A stretch of DNA of 64,000 nt from Paenibacillus wynnii (GCF_030812855.1 NZ_JAUSTK010000001.1:310001-374000), one strand, 5' to 3'. Positions 33,863 through 44,350 are shown, counted from the first letter of the stretch. Numbers and translations: made by a program. The notes: a model not told the origin generated them from the sequence alone.

Positions 33863-34450
33863 TTTATAATAATTTCAAATCAATTACCTTCTTAATTAGA
33901 AGAAGATATGTTTATTTATTATATGCAAAATAAGTTGCTTTGGCAAGCTAGGTCAAAAGTTCGATAGTCCATGGGAATGGATCCCTATTCTTACACAAAT
34001 TATCGATATAATGTACATGTCCCATGAAAAAAGGAAAGTTTATATCTTATAATTCATAATTTAGAACAAAAGACTGTATCGTTTGTTACAAAGCTGGGTA
34101 ATAGGTTGCAAGGGTTCGAAATAGAATAGATGAAAGAAGACCATACATAACTCGTTTTATATTTTTGCTCTACAGTTACACTTGTGTATCTCCTTTTCGG
34201 GAAGCGGGTTCAATTAGGCCCTCTAGCCCGATAAACAGGGGCCTATTCTACTTGGAGAGCGATAGGAGTTCCCTACTATTGGTAGCTATTTTTATTAGTC
34301 AAGTAATTGCTCTCCGTGTAGAACGTCCTATATACTGAAAGGATCGATATACCTGGAGGCTTACTCTCCTACTCTTCACATCTTCTCCAACGTTTTATGC
34401 AACTGTATACTGCGATTTTCCTAATATGTTTATCCGGGGAGAGGATGACA
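33863..34450. other. Interval upstream of the second GGDEF gene
   Basis: No gene is seen. It must hold the pheS promoter on the minus strand and the promoter and 5' leader of the GGDEF gene on the plus strand. Two clear stems lie in the leader: TAGGCCC (34215-34221)/GGGCCTA (34239-34245) and GGAGAGC (34254-34260)/GCTCTCC (34309-34315). They do not match the c-di-GMP riboswitch classes I know. Confidence 0.5.
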
Positions 34451-36061
34451 GTGGCTGGTTTTTCCGAAGTCAAAGTAACTCGTAGATTGATTCTTTTATT
34501 TGCTGCTATATCGGTTCTTCTGGTTGCTATAAGTATCGCCTCTTTATTGTATCTGAATCACACTATTAATAGGCTCTCCAGTTCTTTATACGAAGATGTG
34601 TATCAGAATTCAGAACTTATTTTAAACGCAGATCGTGATCTTCATCAGTCCTCCCTAGCTCTTCATTCCGTTATGGGGCAAGTAACAACCGAGAAAGAAC
34701 GCGATCAATACGCCCAAGTATTTGAAGAGAATATTACTCAGGCAAAAGAACGAATCGATAAAGTATCTCAGAATATTTCCTCAGTAAAGGGGCTCAATAC
34801 CAAGTTTCAGGGAGAAGATTTACTGCTAGCTGAACTTAAAGCGGAGTTGACGTCCTTTGACACCTCTTTTGCCGAATGGACGTCTGCAGGTAGAAAAATG
34901 ATATCTGACCGCATGCAGAGCAATAGCCCGGAGTCATTCTCCAGTATTGCGGTAAATCTGCAGATGAATGAAACCCGAGCCAGTCTCGATCAATCCGAGG
35001 ATCTTGTAGATAGCTATGCTCAGCAGGTAACCAGTCATTTCAAAGACCAGAAAAGCTCTTTGTTCGCTCTTTATTCCCTTCTGCTGTTTCTTCTGATCCT
35101 TGTTATTATTTATTTGGGCCGAAAAATTATTGTGCTGCAGAATGAAATGCTAGAGGAACAGTCATTGTATCAGCTTATAGGTGAAACGATGTCCGACTTT
35201 ATTGTACTGACCGACCCCAACGGTTTAATCCTGTACGCTTCGCCATCACATTCTGTCGCACTCGGGTATATCCCTAAAAAAGGGGAACCGCTTTCTAATT
35301 ATATCCGTGAACCGGAAATTGCCTGGGCCAAGCTAAAAAGTGTTGTTCAAGGAACGCCTCGAATGTCTGAGCTGCGGATGAGGGGAGCGGATGGGCAGTG
35401 GGTATGGTTGGAGACAAGGGTCTCACCGATCAAAGGAAGTCGTTCCTTTCCTGCACAATTCATGCTCGTATCCCGTGAAATCACGCAACGCAAACAATAC
35501 GAAGAACGGCTTCACAAATTAGCCTTCTATGACCATTTAACCGCTATACCCAACAGGGCGCATTTCAAAATGTACATGGAGAACCTGATCACCCAGCCGG
35601 AAGAACGGCGTCAGGAAATAGCCCTAGCCTTACTTGACTGTGACAGGTTCAAACAGCTAAACGATACACTCGGCCATTTAGCCGGTGATGAATTTCTTCA
35701 GATGCTCTCCCGGGAACTGCAGCTAACTGTAAAAGGTGCCGGACAGGCATTCCGCATCGGAGGCGACGAATTTGCGGTCGTTCTTCATCGTTTCTCATCT
35801 CCAGAAATGTTAGACGAAATGCTGGCCCGCCTGCTTCAGCTCTTCAATAAAACATGGTCGGTTAACAAAGGCTCAAGCTTTCACACTTCTGCAAGCATAG
35901 GGGTTGCCCTGTATCCGCTACACGGCCAAACCATTAACGATCTTCTGCGTGCTGCCGACCTCGCTATGTACCGATCCAAAAGTCATGGGGGCAACGAAGC
36001 TAATCTGTACAATAAGGCAATTGACGAAGGGTTCCCGAATCAGAAAAACGGACGTACTTAA
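34451..36061 (+). CDS. Membrane PAS-GGDEF diguanylate cyclase
   Basis: A 536-residue protein: TM1 about 13-33, an extracytoplasmic four-helix sensor (about 35-190), TM2 about 193-212, a PAS domain (about 220-345: LYQLIGETMSDFIVLTDPNGLILYASP) and a GGDEF domain (about 355-515) with DHLTAIPNRAHF and the intact motif RIGGDEFAVV. It should make c-di-GMP in response to an external signal and a PAS cue. The RxxD inhibitory site is absent (the position reads KGAG). I start at GTG 34451 because GGGGAG is 9 nt upstream; ATG 34445 would be too close. Length is normal. Confidence 0.87.
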   Translation: MAGFSEVKVTRRLILLFAAISVLLVAISIASLLYLNHTINRLSSSLYEDVYQNSELILNADRDLHQSSLALHSVMGQVTTEKERDQYAQVFEENITQAKERIDKVSQNISSVKGLNTKFQGEDLLLAELKAELTSFDTSFAEWTSAGRKMISDRMQSNSPESFSSIAVNLQMNETRASLDQSEDLVDSYAQQVTSHFKDQKSSLFALYSLLLFLLILVIIYLGRKIIVLQNEMLEEQSLYQLIGETMSDFIVLTDPNGLILYASPSHSVALGYIPKKGEPLSNYIREPEIAWAKLKSVVQGTPRMSELRMRGADGQWVWLETRVSPIKGSRSFPAQFMLVSREITQRKQYEERLHKLAFYDHLTAIPNRAHFKMYMENLITQPEERRQEIALALLDCDRFKQLNDTLGHLAGDEFLQMLSRELQLTVKGAGQAFRIGGDEFAVVLHRFSSPEMLDEMLARLLQLFNKTWSVNKGSSFHTSASIGVALYPLHGQTINDLLRAADLAMYRSKSHGGNEANLYNKAIDEGFPNQKNGRT

Positions 36062-36075
36062 TACCTAAATCAAGA

Positions 36076-36117
36076 AGAAACGGCTGCGCCATCCTTAATG
36101 GGACGGCACCGGTTTCT
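36076..36117 (+). terminator. Probable terminator after the PAS-GGDEF gene
   Basis: AGAAAC (36076-36081) pairs with GTTTCT (36112-36117), extended by GCGCC/GGCAC and ATCC/GGGA pairs. No strong T run follows. Confidence 0.5.
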
Positions 36118-36170
36118 CGTAGAAATATAAGCAAAGTATGGTGGAAACTTATACTTTCTTATATTTTAAG

Positions 36171-36223
36171 AAAAAAAAGGCTGTTCCAAGTCATCCAAAT
36201 GGATGCCCTTGAAACAGCCTTTT
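36171..36223. terminator. Bidirectional terminator between GGDEF and pullulanase genes
   Basis: AAAGGCTGTT pairs with AACAGCCTTT around an inner CATCC/GGATG stem, with A-run on the left and T-run on the right. It can serve both convergent genes. Confidence 0.8.
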
Positions 36224-36233
36224 ACTTATCTGT

Positions 36234-38636
36234 TTAGCTCGTTAACAGCAGATGATCTTCTGCTGTTACACCGCCGTCTTTTTCGCGGTCATGAATCACT
36301 ACCTTTATCAACATTTCCCCGGGAGGACAGTCAATAAATCGATCTCCGCCGCCGTCCTTTTCCTCCCAATCGTTAACCCTTAGGATATAACCGATGGTTT
36401 CCATCTCCGGCAAAGCTTCAATAATAGCTACTGCCCTTCCGTTTTCCATAGAACGAAAATCACATTGTCCATCCTGTATTCCCGTTCCCCATACCCACAG
36501 ATTCCAACCGCGATAATCACCATCAGGGCGATCATAGTGAACCTGAATGATTTTGGCGCGCGGGCCTGGTTGCTTGCATTCGTCATACAGTACCATCATA
36601 GACAAACTTTCGACCTGCACCTCACTGCCCTCTACGGTACGGAAGACCTCCTTACCCGCGGTCGTATGATCTACAACTATATTCCATTGCTTAGACTTGT
36701 TAGGCATATCTATCGAAATGGGCCATGTATTGGCGTTGAAGATAACGACAATATTGTTCCAGTTGTCACTGCCTGCGTTGTTCTTCAGTACATAAGCTAC
36801 TACCCCGTTATCACAGCGGATGAAATCTAGAGAGCGTTCAATTTCCTGACGTCCATGCAGGCGGAATGCCGGATGGCTACGGCGCAGGTCCAGCAAGCCT
36901 TGATAATATTTGAATACGGGCATAAATTCCTTCTTGTTGTTCCATCTCAAGGCATTGATAGCATCATTGCTTCGGTAACTGTTGTGGTCTCCAAACTTGC
37001 TGCGAAGCAATTCATCTCCAGCGTGTAAGAAAGGTATACCCTGCGAGGTCAACACTATCCCATTCGCGAGGACGGACCGGCGAACCGTTTCACTATCCAG
37101 TATATTCTCTTCATTCACCGTTACATAAGGGTTTGCGAGGGCTACCGCTTCCTCGACACTTCCGCCATCCTTCAACTGACCGTTCTCAATATCCGGAAAC
37201 CTTGCTTCCTGACGTTTCCCCTGCACAGCCAGGACCTTATCCCACAGGTTCAAATTGTCGTGAGCGGTAACATAATTAACGGTTTCCATAGGAGAATCGG
37301 CAAAATCATGGATGGCTCCTTTAATACCTTCCGCTATCGCGCTTTCCTTACCGTACTCTCCCGTTACAAATCCTCTTCCCCAACCATCGCTGTCGCCTTT
37401 AATCGCAGAACGGAAGTTATCGTTAAATACAGCATACCCTTTTCCCCGTTGTACACCCTTTAGGGTTTTGGTTATCAGCGGAGAATCTCCACCCGTCCAA
37501 GGCTCACCATATATAAGCAAATTAGGATTAACCTCCAAGCGAAGCTCTTCCGTAATTTCACGCATAGTCACCTTATCAATTAAACCCATAAGATCAAAGC
37601 GGAATCCGTCAATGTGATACTCTTTAGCCCAGTGGTATAAAGAATCCTTGATATACTTGCGTACCATTGGCCGCTCTGTGGCAAGTTCATTACCAACACC
37701 TGATCCATTTGAGAGTCGGCCATTAAAGTCATGGCGGTAAAAATAACCTGGTACTAACCGATCAAAGGGACCGTTCTCCACGGAGTAGGTATGGTTGTAT
37801 ACGACATCCATAATGACTGAAATCCCATGACGATGCAGACTTTGAACCATCTCCTTAAATTCAGTAATACGGGTAACCGGGTTGGCTGGATTCGTGCTGT
37901 AGGAGCCTTCGGGTACATTATAATGCTGCGGATCATAACCCCAGTTATAGTCCGTGAAATGAGGCATGCTTGAGCTAACATCACCTTCAGCCAGCATTTC
38001 ATCAATGGTCTGAAAATCAAAAACAGGCATTAAATGCACATGAGTTATTCCCAGTTCGACCAAATGGTCGATTCCCAGTGCATTTCCTGCATCATCTTTA
38101 AGCCCTGTCTCGGTAAAAGCTTTATATTTTCCCTTGTGCACCATTCCCGAGCTGTCATGAATTGAAAAATCACGGACATGGAGTTCATAAAGAACGGCAT
38201 CAGACGGGTGTAATAAAGGTGGTGCTATATCCTCTGTCCATCCTTCCGGATCAGTACTCTTTAAATCCACAATAGCCGTTCTTACGCCATTCGCGGATAC
38301 TGCAGTCGCATAAGGATCCGCAACCTCCTGAACGGTACCTTCTTCAAAAGTTACGCGGAACATATAATACTTTCCACTCAAGTCTTCGCTTACCTTAACC
38401 TGCCAAAGTCCATCCACCCAAGGCTGCATTTGAATGAGTTGTCCTTTGTCCCCGATACCGGAAACAGAACTCATATTATCTTCATTCCCACCTGTAGCAT
38501 ACAGAACCAGCGACACAGATTTAGCTGTGGGTGCCCATACCTTAAAGACACTGCTTACCGGAGTATAGGTCAAACCAAGATCCTTACCTTCATAACTATC
38601 CATTGCGGATTCCGCATTTATATAATTGCTTTTCAT
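36234..38636 (-). CDS. amyX: Type I pullulanase
   Basis: An 800-residue GH13 enzyme with no signal peptide. A CBM48 domain (about 18-110) precedes the catalytic barrel. The pullulanase signature YNWGYDP, region I DVVYNHT, region II GFRFDLMG (nucleophile Asp), region III LIYGEPWTGG (acid Glu) and region IV VTAHDN are all intact. It hydrolyses alpha-1,6 branches in pullulan and glycogen-type glucans. About 110 extra C-terminal residues (IIQVHYDRPDGDYRGWNLWVWG) look like a pullulanase-associated CBM41 domain, which is usually N-terminal; B. subtilis AmyX lacks this tail. The start at 38636 is preferred over TTG 38669, but both have weak ribosome sites. Confidence 0.9.
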   Translation of the reverse strand: MKSNYINAESAMDSYEGKDLGLTYTPVSSVFKVWAPTAKSVSLVLYATGGNEDNMSSVSGIGDKGQLIQMQPWVDGLWQVKVSEDLSGKYYMFRVTFEEGTVQEVADPYATAVSANGVRTAIVDLKSTDPEGWTEDIAPPLLHPSDAVLYELHVRDFSIHDSSGMVHKGKYKAFTETGLKDDAGNALGIDHLVELGITHVHLMPVFDFQTIDEMLAEGDVSSSMPHFTDYNWGYDPQHYNVPEGSYSTNPANPVTRITEFKEMVQSLHRHGISVIMDVVYNHTYSVENGPFDRLVPGYFYRHDFNGRLSNGSGVGNELATERPMVRKYIKDSLYHWAKEYHIDGFRFDLMGLIDKVTMREITEELRLEVNPNLLIYGEPWTGGDSPLITKTLKGVQRGKGYAVFNDNFRSAIKGDSDGWGRGFVTGEYGKESAIAEGIKGAIHDFADSPMETVNYVTAHDNLNLWDKVLAVQGKRQEARFPDIENGQLKDGGSVEEAVALANPYVTVNEENILDSETVRRSVLANGIVLTSQGIPFLHAGDELLRSKFGDHNSYRSNDAINALRWNNKKEFMPVFKYYQGLLDLRRSHPAFRLHGRQEIERSLDFIRCDNGVVAYVLKNNAGSDNWNNIVVIFNANTWPISIDMPNKSKQWNIVVDHTTAGKEVFRTVEGSEVQVESLSMMVLYDECKQPGPRAKIIQVHYDRPDGDYRGWNLWVWGTGIQDGQCDFRSMENGRAVAIIEALPEMETIGYILRVNDWEEKDGGGDRFIDCPPGEMLIKVVIHDREKDGGVTAEDHLLLTS

Positions 38637-39033
38637 TATTATCACCCATCCCATCGCTACCGGCTTCAAGCCGATAAGCTAATAGATCCATATATTTCCA
38701 ACTTATATTAAATTCATACTTGCACTGCTCTGCAAGCAGGATTAATTATAAACACTTTATCAGGACTCACTACTATAATATGTAACAATATGTTCACAGG
38801 TTTGGGTTCCTACAGAAAGGAATTTGTCCCCTAATATTAATATCGGTAAGTGACCATGAGCATTTAAGACTTATTATCATAAAATATCTAATCTAAAAAA
38901 AGTATATATTAAAACCCCTCCCCGCAAAACACCCCACTTTGTGGAGCCACATACAAAAAAAACCGACCCCCAAAGGGAGCCGGTAATAAGTAGTTGGAAA
39001 AGTGTAATGCCCTAAAACGGATTGAAGATTTTA
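38637..39033. other. Interval between pullulanase and ptsI
   Basis: Contains the ptsI terminator (38955-38984) and presumably the pullulanase promoter. No cre matching the consensus, no gene and no repeat were seen. Confidence 0.5.
38955..38984 (-). terminator. Terminator of ptsHI
   Basis: ACCGACCCC pairs with GGGAGCCGGT around CAAAG. On the minus strand a run of T follows (38955-38962). Confidence 0.85.
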
Positions 39034-40758
39034 CTAATTTACAGTTAACTTCCCGATGCTTTGAACGAGTTCTGCCACTTCCTCGGCGGTCCCCATTTGT
39101 AATGCTTTAGCAGCTAGTTCCTTCATGTCGGCAGCCGACAGCTTGGAAATTTGACTGCGTGCTGGCAATATAGATGTGGCACTCATACTGAATTCATCCA
39201 GGCCGAGACCCAGCAGCAATGGAATTGCTGTAGCGTCACCAGCCATTTCTCCACACATTCCAGTCCATTTGCCCTCAGCATGAGCGGCATCAATAACAAT
39301 TTTAACCAAACGAAGGATAGCTGGATTGTAAGGCTGATACAGGTAAGATACCCGTTCATTCATACGGTCAGCAGCCATTGTATATTGGATAAGATCGTTG
39401 GTACCGATACTGAAGAAATCAACTTCCTTAGCGAACTGATCAGCCAATACAGCTGTTGAAGGGATTTCAACCATAATACCGAGCTGAATGTTGTCAGAAA
39501 CTTCCTTGCCTTCTGCTATAAGATTAGCTTTCTCTTCCAACATCAAGTCACGCGCAGCACGGAATTCACCAAGCGTAGCTATCATAGGGAACATAATACG
39601 CAAATCCCCATGAACACTGGCTCTCAGCAAAGCACGCAGCTGTGTGCGGAAAATATCTTGACGATCCAGACAAAGACGAATTGCCCGGAAACCAAGGAAC
39701 GGATTCATTTCCTTTGGAAGGTCCAGATAAGGCAGCTCCTTGTCGCCACCGATATCAAGAGTACGCACTACAACCGGTTTGCCACCCATGTTCTCAATAA
39801 CAGAGCGGTATGCATTGTATTGCACTTCTTCGGATGGTAACTTGTCGCGTCCCATGTACAAGAACTCTGTACGGTACAAGCCTACGCCTTCCCCACCGTT
39901 CTCAATTACACCGTTCACATCATTAGGTGTGCCGATATTTGCAGCCAACTCAACATGCTTGCCGTCTGCCGAGATCGTAGGTTCATCACGGAGTTTTTTC
40001 CACTCTGCGATTTGTAAATCGTAAGCTTCCTGTTTCTTGCTATATTCAGCAACGACTTCTTCACTAGGATTAATGAGTACTTCACCGCTTAAACCATCGA
40101 CAATAATAAGATCGCCGGATTTTACTTGAGAAAGAATATTCTTGGTACCTACAACTGCAGGAATCTCCAACGAACGAGCCATAATTGCCGAGTGGGAAGT
40201 ACGACCTCCGATATTCGTTGTAAATCCTTTAACAAATTGACGGTTAAGCTGTGCTGTATCAGAAGGCGTCAAATCTTCAGCGATAACAATAACTTCTTCA
40301 CTTATTTCAGCAGGACTCACATAATGAATGCCTAGCAAATGATTTAACACACGTTTGGTTACATCACGCATATCCGCTGCGCGTTCCTGCAAATAAGCAC
40401 TCTTCATATTCTCGAACATCTCAATAAACTGACCCGCTACTTCATTCAAGGCATAGTCTGCATTGACAGACTCATCACGGATTTTGTCAATAACAGGGCT
40501 TACCAGCTCCGGATCTTCGAGAATAAGCAAGTGAGATTCGAAAATCTCGGCTTTTTTCTCGCCAAGCTCTGCTAAAGTGCGTTCTTTGATGCTTTGCAGC
40601 TCCAATTTGGACTTTGCAAGTGCATCGTTCAGCTTGGTCACTTCTGCTTCCGTATCGCTGATTGTAGCTTTAGTAATCGTATAATCCGGATGCTCCAGGA
40701 TAAAAGCACGGGCTACTGCAATCCCTGCTGAAGCCGCGATTCCTGAAATTTTAGTCAT
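39034..40758 (-). CDS. ptsI: PTS enzyme I
   Basis: A 574-residue phosphoenolpyruvate-protein phosphotransferase. The N-terminal domain has the phosphorylated His in [13 protein letters not shown] (His189). The C-terminal PEP-binding barrel carries [12 protein letters not shown], the [11 protein letters not shown] block, [26 protein letters not shown] and the late Cys in [11 protein letters not shown]. It starts the PTS cascade by passing phosphate from PEP to HPr. Its ATG overlaps the end of ptsH by 8 nt, so translation is coupled. Length is normal. Confidence 0.97.
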   Translation of the reverse strand: MTKISGIAASAGIAVARAFILEHPDYTITKATISDTEAEVTKLNDALAKSKLELQSIKERTLAELGEKKAEIFESHLLILEDPELVSPVIDKIRDESVNADYALNEVAGQFIEMFENMKSAYLQERAADMRDVTKRVLNHLLGIHYVSPAEISEEVIVIAEDLTPSDTAQLNRQFVKGFTTNIGGRTSHSAIMARSLEIPAVVGTKNILSQVKSGDLIIVDGLSGEVLINPSEEVVAEYSKKQEAYDLQIAEWKKLRDEPTISADGKHVELAANIGTPNDVNGVIENGGEGVGLYRTEFLYMGRDKLPSEEVQYNAYRSVIENMGGKPVVVRTLDIGGDKELPYLDLPKEMNPFLGFRAIRLCLDRQDIFRTQLRALLRASVHGDLRIMFPMIATLGEFRAARDLMLEEKANLIAEGKEVSDNIQLGIMVEIPSTAVLADQFAKEVDFFSIGTNDLIQYTMAADRMNERVSYLYQPYNPAILRLVKIVIDAAHAEGKWTGMCGEMAGDATAIPLLLGLGLDEFSMSATSILPARSQISKLSAADMKELAAKALQMGTAEEVAELVQSIGKLTVN

Positions 40759-41026
40759 TCAACTCGCCCAGCCCTTCTTTAATCATGATTTCTTGAAGTG
40801 CGTTCAAAGCGTCGCTTTCTTCAGAACCTTCAGTAATCAGAGTAAGAGTATCTCCTGCTTCAAGACCCAATGAAAGAACACCTAGAATGGATTTCAAAGT
40901 AACTTTTTTACCTTTGGCTTCTGCATAAGCCTCAGTTCCCTTAAACTTTGTTGCTGTGTTAACCAGAGCTGTTGCTGGGCGTGCGTGAATTCCATCTTCG
41001 TCAATAATTCTGAATGTTTTTTGCAT
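40751..41026 (-). CDS. ptsH: PTS phosphocarrier protein HPr
   Basis: A 91-residue HPr. The catalytic His is in DGIHARPA (residue 14) and the regulatory Ser in VTLKSILGV (Ser46), the site used by HprK in Gram-positive bacteria to make the CcpA corepressor. HPr therefore links sugar uptake to the two cre sites in the xylose cluster. I use the ATG at 41026; the in-frame TTG at 41035 lies within the ribosome-site region (GCAGGTTG). It overlaps ptsI and lies about 95 nt after ptsG. Confidence 0.96.
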   Translation of the reverse strand: MQKTFRIIDEDGIHARPATALVNTATKFKGTEAYAEAKGKKVTLKSILGVLSLGLEAGDTLTLITEGSEESDALNALQEIMIKEGLGELND

Positions 41027-41089
41027 AATATTCAACCTGCTTTCTATTCATATTAGGTACTTTTAGGTTAAGGTGATTGCGCTCCCTTC

Positions 41090-41119
41090 ATTATAATGGA
41101 AGCGCAACACCTTTGCACT
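41090..41119 (-). promoter_or_regulatory. Possible internal promoter for ptsHI
   Basis: On the minus strand a perfect TATAAT (41090-41095) lies 17 nt from a weak -35 (GTGCAA), between the ptsG stop and ptsH. An inverted repeat (GTTGCGCTTCC/GGGAGCGCAAT) overlaps it and might instead be a processing signal. Confidence 0.4.
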
Positions 41120-41121
41120 TT

Positions 41122-43185
41122 TTACTGGATTACGATGATATCCTTGTCACCAATAGATACCTTACCCGGCTTCTTCAATGTTACAGAAGAACCTTCAGGA
41201 AGATTCGAGAAAATAACCGGAGAGATTACTGAAGGAGCATGTGCCTTCACGTATTCAAGATCCACTTCCATAATCGGTTGTCCAGCAGCAACAAGATCGC
41301 CTTCTTCGACAAGAACAGTAAAGCCTTGACCTTTAAGCTTCACAGTATTAACCCCTATGTGAACGAGCACTTCTTTGCCGCCATCAGACATGATACCAAT
41401 AGCATGCTTGCTCGGGAATACGTTGAATACTTTACCATATACAGGAGATGCAATCTTGCCGTCATCGGAAAGAAAGGCAAAACCGTCGCCTGTCATTTTT
41501 TGGGAGAATACAGCATCAGGAACTTGAGTGATATCCATCAACTCTCCATTAACTGGCGAGACTATATCTTCCGGCATAATCGCTACGCCTTCTTCACCTG
41601 CTTGTTTCTCTAACACCGGAGTAGGAACTGGTGTAGAAGAAGCTACTGGTGTTATACCATTCATTACATCCTGAATCTGAGATTTGATCGTATCGGAACG
41701 TGTACCGAAGATCGCCTGTACGTTATTACCAACCTCAAGGACACCGGAAGCTCCAAGCTTCTTGAGACGGTTCTTATCAACACCCGCTTTATCCTTAACT
41801 TCTACTCGAAGACGAGTAATACAAGCATCAAGATGGGTAATATTTTCCTTACCGCCAAGAGCGGACAAGATGTTACTTGGAAGATCATTACCGCTGGTTG
41901 AAACAGCTGCGGTGTTTTGATTATTGTCATCATCGTCCGAAGCATCTTCACGGCCCGGTGTTTTAAGATTGAATTTCCGAATAACGAACCGGAATCCGAA
42001 GTAGTAGATTACCGCAATTACAAGACCTACCGGAATAACAAGCCACCATGCTGTGCGGTTCGGAATGATTCCGAAAAGCACATAGTCGATAAAGCCCCCG
42101 GAGAAGGTCATCCCGATTTTAACATTTAGTATGTGCATGGTCATAAAAGACAGACCCGCAAAAACGGCATGCACTGCGAATAGCAGCGGAGCCACGAACA
42201 AGAAGGAGAATTCGAGAGGCTCAGTAATACCTGTGAGGAAAGAAGTCAAGGCAGCAGATACCATCAAACCACCAACAAACTTTTTATTTTCAGGTCTGGA
42301 TTCATGGTAAATCGCCAGAGCAGCGGCTGGAAGACCGAACATCATGAACGGATATTTACCTGTAGTAAATGTACCCGCTGTAAAGTCCACACCATCACGA
42401 AGTTGCTGCATAAAGATCCGTTGGTCACCTCGTACCAGGTCGCCCGCTTTATCTACGTAAGTTCCGAATTCATACCAGAACGGGGAGTAGAAAATGTGAT
42501 GCAGTCCAAACGGAATCAGTGAGCGCTCGATCAGACCAAAGATAAAGGCCGCGAGCGTTTTATTCGTATCAATCATACTTTGGGACACATAGTTCAGGCC
42601 TTCTTGAATAGGAGGCCAGATTAGAGTCAAAGCAAGACCAAGGATTAGTGAGGTTACCGCAGTCATAATCGGAACAAAACGTTTACCCGCGAAGAAACCC
42701 AGGTAGGACGGAAGTTCGATTTTGAAGAAGCGTTTGTACATTGCCGCAGCTAGTACCCCGACTAATATACCGCCAAACACCCCGGTCTGCAGCGTCGGAA
42801 TTCCAAGTACGCTAGCATAAGCAAAGTTACCTTGGCTTAGTACATACTCATTAACACCGACAACGGTACCCATCGTAATATTTAACACGAGGAAACCGAT
42901 AATGGCTGCAAGGCCTGCTACGCCTTCCCCACCGGCCAAACCAATGGCTACACCTACTGCGAACAGCAGCGCCAAGTTATTAAATACAACCTGTCCAGAA
43001 TTCATCAATACGTTAGCAATAGCCTGAACTGTATTGTTCTCAAGTGCAGGTACATACTGCAAGAAGTCTGGATTAACTAGCATATTCCCGATACCTAGTA
43101 GCAAGCCGGCTGCCGGAAGAATGGCTACCGGAAGCATTAACGCTTTACCAACTCTTTGTAAAACGCCAAATAGCTTTTTAAACAT
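41122..43185 (-). CDS. ptsG: Glucose-specific PTS enzyme IICBA
   Basis: A 687-residue fused transporter in the order IIC (about 1-400, around ten membrane segments), IIB (about 440-520, phosphorylated Cys in [12 protein letters not shown]) and IIA (about 545-687, phosphorylated His in [12 protein letters not shown]). The arrangement and length match B. subtilis PtsG. It imports glucose as glucose-6-phosphate. I use ATG 43185, 8 nt from AAGGAAGTG. A leader with a RAT site and overlapping terminator, and the adjacent glcT gene, show control by glucose-dependent antitermination. Confidence 0.95.
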   Translation of the reverse strand: MFKKLFGVLQRVGKALMLPVAILPAAGLLLGIGNMLVNPDFLQYVPALENNTVQAIANVLMNSGQVVFNNLALLFAVGVAIGLAGGEGVAGLAAIIGFLVLNITMGTVVGVNEYVLSQGNFAYASVLGIPTLQTGVFGGILVGVLAAAMYKRFFKIELPSYLGFFAGKRFVPIMTAVTSLILGLALTLIWPPIQEGLNYVSQSMIDTNKTLAAFIFGLIERSLIPFGLHHIFYSPFWYEFGTYVDKAGDLVRGDQRIFMQQLRDGVDFTAGTFTTGKYPFMMFGLPAAALAIYHESRPENKKFVGGLMVSAALTSFLTGITEPLEFSFLFVAPLLFAVHAVFAGLSFMTMHILNVKIGMTFSGGFIDYVLFGIIPNRTAWWLVIPVGLVIAVIYYFGFRFVIRKFNLKTPGREDASDDDDNNQNTAAVSTSGNDLPSNILSALGGKENITHLDACITRLRVEVKDKAGVDKNRLKKLGASGVLEVGNNVQAIFGTRSDTIKSQIQDVMNGITPVASSTPVPTPVLEKQAGEEGVAIMPEDIVSPVNGELMDITQVPDAVFSQKMTGDGFAFLSDDGKIASPVYGKVFNVFPSKHAIGIMSDGGKEVLVHIGVNTVKLKGQGFTVLVEEGDLVAAGQPIMEVDLEYVKAHAPSVISPVIFSNLPEGSSVTLKKPGKVSIGDKDIIVIQ

Positions 43186-43227
43186 TAAAGTCACTTCCTT
43201 TTTTGATTTCGTAACAAAACAGAAGAC

Positions 43228-43330
43228 AAAAAAAGCATGAGCAATACAGCATACAGGTTGTTATCTAACTCTAGAGTTAGATTACCCCGAGATAGGGTTA
43301 TACAACCAAAATACTGTAAATCACTCATGC
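43228..43330 (-). terminator. Conditional terminator in the ptsG leader
   Basis: On the minus strand GCATGAG (43324-43330) pairs with CTCATGC (43235-43241), followed by seven T. The stem continues with TACAG/CTGTA and GGTTG/CAACC. The first arm overlaps the RAT, so RNA cannot form both structures at once. Confidence 0.9.
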
Positions 43331-43349
43331 CTGATCGAATCAGTTACAC
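43321..43349 (-). promoter_or_regulatory. RAT, the GlcT antiterminator target
   Basis: The 29-nt minus-strand segment begins GTGTAACTGATTCGATCAGG and contains the ACTGATTCGATCAG hairpin typical of the B. subtilis ptsG RAT. GlcT binding here would block the overlapping terminator. Confidence 0.9.
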
Positions 43350-43382
43350 GTTGATATTCTGTTTTGTTTAATAACTGGGATC

Positions 43383-43411
43383 AGTGTAGCATCGTTTTTT
43401 TGAACTTGCAA
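43383..43411 (-). promoter_or_regulatory. Sigma-A-type promoter of ptsG
   Basis: TTGCAA (43406-43411), a 17-nt spacer and TACACT (43383-43388) on the minus strand, ending about 30 nt upstream of the RAT. Confidence 0.65.
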
Positions 43412-43477
43412 GCATTTTTTTCAGTATCGTCGGCTATATGTAAATCATAGGATTTTAAGCAAAAATGTGCTGTGGAA

Positions 43478-44350
43478 TTAACTGTTGTTCTCTTCCATTT
43501 CGGCCTCATCCTCTTTCTTCTGGGCAAGGCGCTGCAAATGAACCGTTAAGTAGCTTACCTCGGCGGCATAAACGGGAATGCGGACACGCTGTTCCATCAC
43601 CTTTGTTAATTTCCAAGCCAACGTATACATCTCTGGATATTCACGCTTCATCAGACCGTCCAGCGAGGATATTTCTCTGACCGTTTCTCCCCGACGCAGC
43701 CGTTCCAGAACAAATCGTAAATGGGTGACCATACGAGAATAATCAAGGGAATCTCGCGGTATCCGATAGTCTAGGCTGTTCTCAACCAATGTTACAAGAT
43801 CACCTATAAGTACAGAATGCTGTTTCACTTCGGTAATATGACGGTTGCTCAAAGCACTTACAATATGCAGGGCAACAAATCCAATCTCATCGGAAGGCAT
43901 GGATACATGCATGACCTCGTTAATCCTGCCAATCGCATACTCAGCCATCGCATATTCTTCAGGATATATCTCTTTGGTCTCATACAGAAAAGGGTTATGA
44001 ATAGGTATATTCTGTTCATTCCGCCGAATGGCAAAAGAAATATGATCGGTTAATGCAATATGGATATGTTCATTCAGCGGCTCACGGCTATGCTGCATGA
44101 TGTGAATAATGATTTCCTGGACGACCTCAATTAGCTTTTCGTCAATTTGAGGTACGAGTTGCTTGTATTGCTCCTGCTCTTCCTGACTCCGAAGAATAAA
44201 CATTTTCTCAACGGAGGATAGCTCTATACGATCACGCATTTTGCGATTGAATCCTATACCTTTGCCGATTACAACAACTTCGGCATATTGTGGATGTTCG
44301 GCGATGATTACATTGTTGTTTAGCACTTTAGCCACGGTTATGCTGCTCAC
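43478..44350 (-). CDS. glcT: Transcription antiterminator GlcT (BglG family)
   Basis: A 290-residue regulator: an N-terminal RNA-binding CAT domain (about 1-60, VAKVLNNNVII and VIGKGIGF) followed by two PTS regulation domains, with conserved His in LNEHIHIALTDHI (PRD1) and VGFVALHI-type and VSYLTVHLQR (PRD2) segments. Non-phosphorylated GlcT dimerises and binds the RAT in the ptsG leader; PtsG-dependent phosphorylation inactivates it when glucose is absent. The GTG at 44350 has AGAGGTG upstream and matches the GlcT N-terminus; a longer frame has no ribosome site. The order glcT-ptsG is as in B. subtilis. Confidence 0.93.
   Translation of the reverse strand: MSSITVAKVLNNNVIIAEHPQYAEVVVIGKGIGFNRKMRDRIELSSVEKMFILRSQEEQEQYKQLVPQIDEKLIEVVQEIIIHIMQHSREPLNEHIHIALTDHISFAIRRNEQNIPIHNPFLYETKEIYPEEYAMAEYAIGRINEVMHVSMPSDEIGFVALHIVSALSNRHITEVKQHSVLIGDLVTLVENSLDYRIPRDSLDYSRMVTHLRFVLERLRRGETVREISSLDGLMKREYPEMYTLAWKLTKVMEQRVRIPVYAAEVSYLTVHLQRLAQKKEDEAEMEENNS

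Noticed and set aside
34254..34315. tRNA-like fold with a 7-bp acceptor-type stem
   Set aside because: No T-loop (GGTTCRA), anticodon arm or D-loop pattern can be placed, and the segment is too short.
34100..34450. c-di-GMP riboswitch before the GGDEF gene
   Set aside because: The conserved class I and class II sequences are not found.
38760..38820. Operator-like TGTAACAATATGTTCACA upstream of the pullulanase
   Set aside because: On inspection only AACA/TGTT pairs symmetrically. That is too little to claim a regulator site.
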